DNA from: Bacillus testis
GTDB lineage: Bacteria; Bacillota; Bacilli; Bacillales; DSM-1321
Direction: 5' to 3'
Assembly (NCBI RefSeq): GCF_001243895.1
Contig: NZ_LN851186.1
Span: forward strand, 3,696,423 to 3,760,422
DNA: 64,000 bases
Positions 36,277 to 41,996 of this stretch are shown here, piece after piece; the first letter of the stretch is position 1, and every line of letters begins with the position of its first letter. Below the pieces are notes generated by a model that saw nothing but the letters and a program-made list of their open reading frames with translations, ran no database searches and was not told where the DNA came from. The position numbers and the translations under genes were made by a program.

Positions 36277-37161
36277 CTATCGGTTTCTATTAATTGATTT
36301 CCGCTGTTGAATGACGAGTATAATACCCCCAACAGCAATGAGGACAAATCCGCCGATTAACAGGTTATACATATTGGTTGATGTATCGGGCAATGTTCCA
36401 TTTGTTTGTTGCACCATTTGTGTTGATGTTAATTGAGGGGCAATATTTACATCTGTACCTGTGGCTGGTAATGTGTTTCCTCCATCTTCTGGATTAGTAC
36501 CACTGTTCCCACCGCCTCCCAGGTTATTACCGCTGTTCCCTTCGTCCACTGGCTTACTACCGCCGTTTCCTCCGTCTCCCGGGTTAGTACCACTTCCTTC
36601 GTCTCCCGGTTTACTGCCGTGGCTTCCTTCGTCTCCTGGTTTAGTACCATTGCTCACTTCGTCTCCCGAATTACTGTCCCCGTCATTCTCAGTGAATTTA
36701 GCAGTGAATAAAAAATCCATACTAGCTTTAGAGTTCTGATATTCGTTCCCTAATTCACGGGGAATTTCAACTTTAAAAGATAGCTTTTCTGATGTTTTGC
36801 CTGCCAGAAATCTCGAAGGTAAGGCAATAAAATCTTTTAGTAAGCCTTTATATAAAACAGTGTCTTTTTGCTTAATCGTAAAAATTAATGTTGAATATAG
36901 CTTTTCTGTAGATGAACCATTTTTTTGTTCTGTTATATATTCAAAGTTCTCATTAGATTCATTAGAAATTATTATATTCCTAGTTATCGTATCTCCTGGA
37001 ACTGCATTACGAACATTTATTAATACACGATCTGGCGAACCTGTATCTATTGTGATTGCTTTGTTAGAAGCTAACGCAATATTGTATGGCACGAGCAAAT
37101 AAAAAATGCTAAATAAGAAACCACTATAAAACAAATTCCTTATTACTTTTACTTGCTTCAA
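36277..37161 (-). CDS. LPXTG wall-anchored protein with TasA/camelysin-like domain
   Basis: About 294 residues from a TTG at 37161, favoured because GGAGG lies 8 bases before it; an ATG at 37176 overlaps that GGAGG. Signal peptide (NLFYSGFLFSIFYLLVPYN). Residues about 40-155 follow the camelysin/TasA pattern (AVPGDTITRNIIISNES, LYSTLIFTIKQKDTVLYKG, GNEYQNSKASMDFLFTAKF). A Gly/Asp/Lys/Pro-rich repeat region (about 160-230) follows. The end has a sortase signal: LPDTS, a membrane segment and RKSINRNR. A second motif LPATG occurs 40 residues earlier. Sortase would link it to peptidoglycan. It could be the anchor for the TasA-like fibres encoded nearby. Confidence 0.78.
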   Translation of the reverse strand: MKQVKVIRNLFYSGFLFSIFYLLVPYNIALASNKAITIDTGSPDRVLINVRNAVPGDTITRNIIISNESNENFEYITEQKNGSSTEKLYSTLIFTIKQKDTVLYKGLLKDFIALPSRFLAGKTSEKLSFKVEIPRELGNEYQNSKASMDFLFTAKFTENDGDSNSGDEVSNGTKPGDEGSHGSKPGDEGSGTNPGDGGNGGSKPVDEGNSGNNLGGGGNSGTNPEDGGNTLPATGTDVNIAPQLTSTQMVQQTNGTLPDTSTNMYNLLIGGFVLIAVGGIILVIQQRKSINRNR

Positions 37162-37192
37162 TTCCTTTACCTCCATTTTTAAACAAAAAAAT

Positions 37193-37226
37193 AAAGAGGG
37201 CTCAGGAAGGTAAAGCCCCCCTTTAT
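37193..37226 (-). terminator. Terminator between coiled-coil and LPXTG genes
   Basis: Minus strand: AAAGGGGGGCT / AGCCCTCTTT with a following ATTTTTTT; lies between the two genes, so the LPXTG gene may be expressed below or apart from the coiled-coil gene. Confidence 0.75.
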
Positions 37227-37232
37227 ATCTTT

Positions 37233-37952
37233 TTATTTTTGATTGCTAGTCTCTATTCCACTATCCACAACCGGGGGTACTTCCCAGCCAATCGCTTTAA
37301 TAGCTGCTTCATCTAAGTTACCTTCATATGCCTTATCAATTTTCGCGTTTGCATCTTCCATTGCTTTTTTAAGCTCAACAGCATCCGTATTGGCTTGGTT
37401 TACTTGACCAACCAATTTGACATTCGTTTCAGCTAAGTTCTTATTCTCTTCCTGCAACTGAGCGTTCGCAGCAAGCGCAGCTTTCAGCTCTTCAGTTGTA
37501 TCAAATAGCAATTGCTTGGTTTCTTCAAGATCCTTCATAGCGGTGAACAATTCTTGTTTGACCTTTTCATGTTCACTTTCAAGCTCGGCATATTCTGATT
37601 TTATGGTAGTCAGCTCTTTTTCTAGGCCCTTTATCTTAGTAAGCAATTCTTCTATTTCTTTCGATTTCTTCGCATTATCATCCTGCAATTGCCCAATGCT
37701 CACATTCTTATTGCCAATGACCGTATTCGCTTGGGCGACAGTAGCATTTACAGATTTCTTAAAGTCGGCTATGTAGTCCTGTAATCGACCTTGCGAAAAT
37801 GAAAGTCCCACAATTTTATTGGCTGCATCATTCAAATCTTTTTTAGCTTGACTAATCGTATCATGGCCATTATAAGCGACATACCCTACACCACTGACTG
37901 CCACCGAGCTTGCTAAAACGATTCCTGCTACTTTTGCTGATATTAAACCCAT
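37233..37952 (-). CDS. Coiled-coil exported or membrane-bound protein
   Basis: 239 residues with TTGGAGGAATAAAC before the ATG. A hydrophobic N-terminal segment (AGIVLASSVAVSGVGYVAYN) could be a signal peptide or membrane anchor. Residues about 85-215 are one long predicted coiled coil with heptads rich in Glu, Lys and Leu (LQDDNAKKSKEIEELLTKI, LQEENKNLAETNVKLVGQV). The C-terminus is short and polar. I do not recognise a family. The location between TasA-like genes and an LPXTG protein suggests a surface or wall spacer role, which is inference. Confidence 0.65.
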   Translation of the reverse strand: MGLISAKVAGIVLASSVAVSGVGYVAYNGHDTISQAKKDLNDAANKIVGLSFSQGRLQDYIADFKKSVNATVAQANTVIGNKNVSIGQLQDDNAKKSKEIEELLTKIKGLEKELTTIKSEYAELESEHEKVKQELFTAMKDLEETKQLLFDTTEELKAALAANAQLQEENKNLAETNVKLVGQVNQANTDAVELKKAMEDANAKIDKAYEGNLDEAAIKAIGWEVPPVVDSGIETSNQK

Positions 37953-37985
37953 GTTTATTCCTCCAATATTATTCGTTAACTAAAG

Positions 37986-38046
37986 ACACCTGCCATTCAC
38001 TTGATTAAATGTAATTGTTCCCCAACAATTAAGTAATGGCAGGTGT
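37986..38046. promoter_or_regulatory. Inverted repeat that would mask the RHH gene's ribosome binding site
   Basis: Perfect 12-bp inverted arms (37986-37997 and 38035-38046) with an inner 8-bp stem TAATTGTT / AACAATTA around CCCC. On the plus strand the right arm contains GGCAGGTG, the ribosome binding site of the gene starting at 38053. No T-run follows on either strand. Confidence 0.6.
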
Positions 38047-38052
38047 ATTGCA

Positions 38053-38211
38053 TTGTCTGAAAACCGTCGTATAGAAGTAAGCATTTCTCCAAAGATCAAG
38101 AATAAGATTCTCGCTTACCAAAAGAGTGAAGGCTTACCTACCCGGGCCACTGCGCTTTTGCAGTTAATTAAACTAGGCCTTCGGGTATCTGAAAAGGAAA
38201 ATGGAGAGTGA
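38053..38211 (+). CDS. Ribbon-helix-helix regulator (52 aa, TTG start)
   Basis: A 52-residue gene hidden by its size and TTG start. The frame reads MSENRRIEVSISPKIKNKIL and continues with AYQKSEGLPTRATALLQLI and KLGLRVSEKENGE. This fits the ribbon-helix-helix fold: a short strand (RRIEVSIS), helix A (PKIKNKILAYQKSEG) and helix B (TRATALLQLIKLGLR). Such proteins (Arc/CopG/MetJ type) bind DNA as dimers. GGCAGGTG lies 7 bases before the TTG. It ends one base before the stop codon of the convergent Pro/Glu-rich gene. It may regulate the surrounding matrix genes or itself through the adjacent inverted repeat; that is inference. Confidence 0.62.
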   Translation: MSENRRIEVSISPKIKNKILAYQKSEGLPTRATALLQLIKLGLRVSEKENGE

Positions 38212-38664
38212 TTATTGCTCTTCGTTTTCCTTTTTTTCTTCTTCAGGCTTTACTTCAGGAACAGGATCCACAGCTGGCTTTTCTTCTTCAGGCTGTTTCA
38301 CTTCCTCTTTTGATTCTCCCTGTTTAGGTTGCTCTTGTTTTGGTTCTTCTTTTGGCTGCTCTGGTTCTGCCGGCTTAGCAGGCTCTACTGGCTTTTCTAC
38401 TTCAGGCCCCGTATCTTCAACTGCTTCATCGGCAGGTTTTTGCTCTTCTGGAACTTTTACCTCTTCTACAGGCTGTGTTTCATCAACAAGATTCTCTTCT
38501 ACCACTTCTGGCTCAGGAACAGGCCAGCTCACTTCGATAGAGAAAGAAGACTGGTCTTCGTCATAAAGATCGGCGTACGTCGATGAATGGTACATCTGAG
38601 TACATACAAAGAAGCCAAGCGCAGCTACAGGAACTAATGCATACATCGTTTTTCTAAGCTTCAT
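38212..38664 (-). CDS. Pro/Glu/Lys-rich exported protein
   Basis: About 150 residues from the ATG at 38664 (AAGGTGGGC upstream; the frame also opens at a GTG at 38676). N-terminal hydrophobic segment (MYALVPVAALGFFVCTQMY) is a signal peptide or anchor. About residues 45-150 are an extended, highly charged tail of Pro, Glu, Lys and Val (VEKPVEPAKPAEPEQPKEEP), probably unfolded. It lies between a TasA-like gene and the coiled-coil gene on the same strand, 28 bases after the former. It might act as a wall-spanning linker of the fibre system; no family is recognised. Confidence 0.65.
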   Translation of the reverse strand: MKLRKTMYALVPVAALGFFVCTQMYHSSTYADLYDEDQSSFSIEVSWPVPEPEVVEENLVDETQPVEEVKVPEEQKPADEAVEDTGPEVEKPVEPAKPAEPEQPKEEPKQEQPKQGESKEEVKQPEEEKPAVDPVPEVKPEEEKKENEEQ

Positions 38665-38691
38665 TCTAATGCCCACCTTGATAGTAAATTT

Positions 38692-39273
38692 CTATTTTGC
38701 ACGCACATGGAAACCAATATCAAACACTTGCTTTACACCCTGAAGCTCATTGCCAGCCTCATGCTTTAATTCAGCTTTAATACTATACAATTCGGTGTAA
38801 TTCTGATCGTCCAATGTGCGTTTTTTTGTCAACTCAGGTTTTTTCAACAATTCTCCATAGGTGCCATTAAATACAATGTCATCATCGGTATCGATGATTG
38901 TGAAGTAAAGATTCTTCTCTAAGCTTGCTTTTGCCAACGCAGGATCCTCAGTGCTTGAAAAGTCAACATCTTTTATAGAAACCGCAAATATCTCAGCATC
39001 AAGAGAACCTTTTTCCTTTTCTATTCCGAATTTTTTCGGCTTGGAGACTTTACCTGGCTGCCAATACCCATCCATATCTTTGACCCTATCCCCTTGCTGA
39101 AATGTATAAAATAGAGGAGTTGGATGTGTGAATGGCCTTATCTTCAACACACCGGTTTGTATATCAATCCCTGCATGATCTTCAGCATAGAAATCAGCAG
39201 CCGTTCCCCCTAAACTATTTGCACCAATAAAGATGGCTGCGCCGAGGGCCAATCCGATATAAGCTTTCCTCAT
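38692..39273 (-). CDS. TasA/CalY-family fibre protein (copy 2)
   Basis: About 193 residues from an ATG at 39273 (GAGGTG eight bases upstream; open to a TTG at 39288). The SipW-type signal peptide (MRKAYIGLALGAAIFIGANS, cleavage near TAADFYAEDH) and the following G-x-I-x-TG (GIDIQTGVLKI) are characteristic. The mature part is the beta-sandwich of the TasA/camelysin family with an insertion around SKPKKFGIEKEKG. TasA proteins polymerise into matrix fibres after SipW processing. It is downstream of the calY gene, separated by a possible terminator, so it may be made at a lower level as a minor fibre or capping subunit. Confidence 0.82.
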   Translation of the reverse strand: MRKAYIGLALGAAIFIGANSLGGTAADFYAEDHAGIDIQTGVLKIRPFTHPTPLFYTFQQGDRVKDMDGYWQPGKVSKPKKFGIEKEKGSLDAEIFAVSIKDVDFSSTEDPALAKASLEKNLYFTIIDTDDDIVFNGTYGELLKKPELTKKRTLDDQNYTELYSIKAELKHEAGNELQGVKQVFDIGFHVRAK

Positions 39274-39295
39274 AGCTTTGCACCTCAATTACTGA

Positions 39296-39328
39296 ATAAG
39301 CCGATCACCCTTAAGGGACCGGCTTATG
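39296..39328 (-). terminator. Partial terminator between the two TasA-like genes
   Basis: Imperfect stem TAAGCCGGTCC / GGTGATCGGCTTA on the minus strand with only a short T tract; likely lets some transcripts through. Confidence 0.55.
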
Positions 39329-39353
39329 TACTAGTAGATTCTGTCCTTACAGA

Positions 39354-39947
39354 TTAAAGTTGGTTAAGCTTCCAAGAAAGATTTCCTTCGATTGTCAAAT
39401 CTTGAAGGCCATTTTGGTCAGCAGCTTTGTCACGTACAATCTGTACAGATGACTTAAGCGTATAAGATTCTTGTGATTTGAATGTGTAACCTGACAATAG
39501 AGTATTCAAAGTCTTAACCCCGTTATCTAGCTCAGCTTTTGTTGCGCCTGACTCAACAGAAGCAATTGTTTTACCTGCAGCATTAACTACGTCAAAATGA
39601 AGTTTTACCCATTTCATATCCGTATCAGATGGCGCACCATTTTTTAAACCTGAAGTTAGAGCATACTCAGATAACGTTAAAGAAAGTTTTCCGTCTAAAG
39701 TACCTGCGTTTGTGATTGTGATGTCTGTTCCTTGAGTTGGAGTTTCAGATGGTTGCAATTTAGTGATGTTGTTAAATATTGGTGTATTAGTAGTTCCACC
39801 CAATTTCACTGTACCTGTTTGAATACTGTTTCCGTTTGCATTACCTTCTGCATAGAAGTCAGATAGTGTTCCGTTGCTTGCGCCCGCTCCGATTGCTAGT
39901 GCTCCAACAAGTGCTGTACCAATAAGTGCTTTTTTCATTACTTTCAT
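39354..39947 (-). CDS. calY: Camelysin/TasA-family fibre protein (copy 1)
   Basis: 197 residues with TTGGAGGAA before the ATG. SipW-type signal peptide MKVMKKALIGTALVGALAIG followed by GTLSDFYAEGNANGNSIQTG, the hallmark of TasA and CalY. The mature domain has the expected ITITNAGTLDGKLSLTLSEY and YTLKSSVQIVRDKAADQNG stretches. CalY/TasA proteins form biofilm matrix fibres, and in B. cereus camelysin also shows weak metalloprotease activity. It lies just downstream of sipW on the same strand. SinR control is likely because SinR boxes precede sipW. Confidence 0.88.
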   Translation of the reverse strand: MKVMKKALIGTALVGALAIGAGASNGTLSDFYAEGNANGNSIQTGTVKLGGTTNTPIFNNITKLQPSETPTQGTDITITNAGTLDGKLSLTLSEYALTSGLKNGAPSDTDMKWVKLHFDVVNAAGKTIASVESGATKAELDNGVKTLNTLLSGYTFKSQESYTLKSSVQIVRDKAADQNGLQDLTIEGNLSWKLNQL

Positions 39948-40073
39948 AAGTATGATTCCTCCAACTTTTCGATTGATTTTTTGTTCAATTGGCTAAAGTT
40001 ACGGGATAACCAGAATTGTTTAACCTTTATAACCCCTTTGTATAAAAGCATCCCCTCCTTAAAGGCTTATATA

Positions 40074-40634
40074 TCATGCCTCAATATCCCTTGGGCGGTA
40101 ACTGTTCTTTCCTTTTTTATTTTTGGTGATTTTTTCTTTTATCTCTATCCCTACTAAAAGAATGATTGGCATCACAACTAATAGCAGAAACCCGTATATG
40201 CCACTCAATTTATTGATGATCATTCCCAAATAGGGTATATGGACTAGATAAATCCCCCTTACATTCTTTTCAAATGTTAGTTCAGGATCTTGAGTATTAT
40301 TGGCATCTCCTTTGGTAGTGTAGTACAGTCCAGAAGACTCTTTTTTAACATCTATAATTCTATGAGTTACATACTTTTTATCTTTACGGATAAATGTAAT
40401 GATGTCGCCTTTCTTTAGCTCAGTAGGATTTACGTCTTTGGCAATAACTATATCTCCTGGATTAAATTCTGGCCGCATGCTCCCTGATAGAACAGTCATC
40501 ATTTTGTATCCAAATAGTGTGGGAATAGAACCTGGATGCATCTTATTGGATGTAAATAAGAATAGTGCGAATACCAATATAAGAACGAATAGAACTCCTA
40601 TAAAGGAGCTAACTATTTTCCCAACAACTCTCAT
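40074..40634 (-). CDS. sipW: Signal peptidase I, SipW type
   Basis: 186 residues from an ATG at 40634 (GAGGAGG six bases upstream; open to 40667). Two membrane segments (about 10-28 and 150-175) flank the catalytic domain. The ER-type Ser/His arrangement is visible: Ser52 in LSGSMRPEFNPGD and His91 in YVTHRIIDV, where bacterial P-type enzymes have Lys; GDANNTQDPE is the next conserved box. SipW cleaves the signal peptides of TasA-type proteins and in B. subtilis also acts in surface biofilm control. Its two likely substrates lie directly downstream. Confidence 0.9.
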   Translation of the reverse strand: MRVVGKIVSSFIGVLFVLILVFALFLFTSNKMHPGSIPTLFGYKMMTVLSGSMRPEFNPGDIVIAKDVNPTELKKGDIITFIRKDKKYVTHRIIDVKKESSGLYYTTKGDANNTQDPELTFEKNVRGIYLVHIPYLGMIINKLSGIYGFLLLVVMPIILLVGIEIKEKITKNKKGKNSYRPRDIEA

Positions 40635-40793
40635 AAAAATCCTCCTCATAATAACCGTGCAAACCAATTTATTTTCACGATATTATAATTGAATCGTTTT
40701 TCTTTTTGGGGCATTGGTACCGTACCCTCATTTTTTCAGAACTCACATATCGAATTTGAATCACCCCTTCATAGCTCAAATTCATCAGCCTTT

Positions 40794-40947
40794 GTTCTTA
40801 GTAAAGAACTCATAGGTGAAGTATATTACAGCTGATATCCTTTTGAAAAAGCCTGTATTCATCCAAAATTTGTAATAAACCTCCAATTTTCGTTCTTTTT
40901 AACGTATTTACTTCCAATTACTCTCTTTTTTGTATTTTTTAAAGAAC
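40794..40947. promoter_or_regulatory. Cluster of SinR-box sequences
   Basis: Three matches to the SinR consensus GTTCTYT in 154 bases: an inverted pair GTTCTTAGTAAAGAAC (40794-40809), GTTCTTT (40892-40898) and AAAGAAC (40941-40947, same box on the other strand). They lie in the divergent region between sipW (minus) and the second sinR (plus), where SinR-type repression of both would act. Confidence 0.65.
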
Positions 40948-41047
40948 TATCCATTCTTTATAATGAACAATATAAGTGAAAGAATGACCCACGAGATACC
41001 TTCAAATCCTAAATGATGAAAAAGAGTTCAATAAAGGAGTTGCCTGT

Positions 41048-41380
41048 ATGATAGGAGAACGCATTAAGAAGTGCCGAAAAAAAAGACCGCTCACCTTGAA
41101 TCAGTTGGCTACAGCCACCGGAATATCAAAGTCATACCTAAGTAATATCGAAAGAGGACTTCAAGTGAATCCCTCACTGAATGTATTATCTAAGATTGCG
41201 GAACATCTGGATGTGAAAGTAGAAGAATTGTTGGGAACCAAACCGGCTAAAATTGACCTTGAACCAGGATGGATTGAGTTATTGAAGGAAGTACAGGAGC
41301 AGGGAATCACATTAGAAGAGTTCTCTTTCATTCTCGGTTTTATCAAATACCGAAAATCGATCCGCGATGAAAATGGCTAA
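41048..41380 (+). CDS. SinR-family transcriptional regulator (copy 2)
   Basis: 110 residues, ATG preceded by AAGGAG with 8-base spacing. N-terminal XRE helix-turn-helix (LNQLATATGISKSYLSNIER, VNPSLNVLSKIAEHLDV) and a short SinI/SinR-type dimerisation tail (LEPGWIELLKEVQEQGITLEEF). It is more diverged from B. subtilis SinR than copy 1. It is divergent from sipW and overlaps the class D sortase gene by 14 bases, so regulator and sortase are translated from one message. It probably binds the SinR boxes beside it; whether SinI also binds it is unknown. Confidence 0.85.
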   Translation: MIGERIKKCRKKRPLTLNQLATATGISKSYLSNIERGLQVNPSLNVLSKIAEHLDVKVEELLGTKPAKIDLEPGWIELLKEVQEQGITLEEFSFILGFIKYRKSIRDENG

Positions 41381-41972
41381 GGGATGGAAACTGGCCGGCA
41401 TTCTTCTTTTTGCGTCCGGAATGATTCTCACAGGATTCTCCCTCCTCCAAATGAAAGATCAAAACAATCAACAGCAACAGGCGTTAAAACAAATCAAAGC
41501 AGAGATCAACCAACAGACATCTTCACGAAGCCCCCTTCCTACTCACAATGAATGGCAGACAGGAGACGTTATCGGCATTTTAAAGCTTCCAACTTTGCAT
41601 AAAGAACTTCCTATTATCGAAGGCACGGATGAAAATGATCTCGCCAAAGGCGTCGGCCATTACGCCGCATCTGCTCTTCCAAACGAAAAAAATCAAATTC
41701 TGCTTTCCGGGCATCGCGATACGGTTTTCCGGAAAGTAGGCGAGTTGAAGATAGGCGACCGCTTGCTCTATCAAACCAAAGAGGCAACCTATGACTATAC
41801 CATCTATCGAACGTATATAGTCAAAAGCAATAATAATCACGTCATTAGAGACACATCCCCGGAAGAAATACTGACGTTATCCACTTGCTATCCTTTTTAC
41901 TTTGTCGGCAATGCACCCGACCGGTATATCATCGAAGCAAAACCTTCGCCATCGCAAAAAAGCTCCCAGTAG
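41367..41972 (+). CDS. srtD: Class D sortase
   Basis: 201 residues: one N-terminal membrane segment (LAGILLFASGMILTGFSLL), a linker, then the sortase beta-barrel. Catalytic residues are visible as His116 in LLSGHRDTVF, Cys174 in LTLSTCYPF and Arg186 in APDRYII. Class D sortases of bacilli anchor LPXTG-like proteins to the wall. The start overlaps the sinR-like gene by 14 bases; an internal ATG two codons later is an alternative. The only LPXTG protein in the window is at 36277-37161, on the far side of the TasA-like genes, which makes it the natural substrate. Confidence 0.85.
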   Translation: MKMAKGWKLAGILLFASGMILTGFSLLQMKDQNNQQQQALKQIKAEINQQTSSRSPLPTHNEWQTGDVIGILKLPTLHKELPIIEGTDENDLAKGVGHYAASALPNEKNQILLSGHRDTVFRKVGELKIGDRLLYQTKEATYDYTIYRTYIVKSNNNHVIRDTSPEEILTLSTCYPFYFVGNAPDRYIIEAKPSPSQKSSQ

Positions 41973-41989
41973 ATTGGGAGCTTCTTTTG
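41957..41989. terminator. Bidirectional terminator
   Basis: Stem AAGCTCCCA / TTGGGAGCTT with T-rich tails on both strands, between the convergent sortase and nuclease genes. Confidence 0.8.
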
Positions 41990-41996
41990 TCCATGC

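Noticed and set aside
36461..36739. Pro/Leu/Ser-rich plus-strand frame
   Set aside because: Produced by the Gly/Asp/Lys repeats of the LPXTG gene on the other strand.
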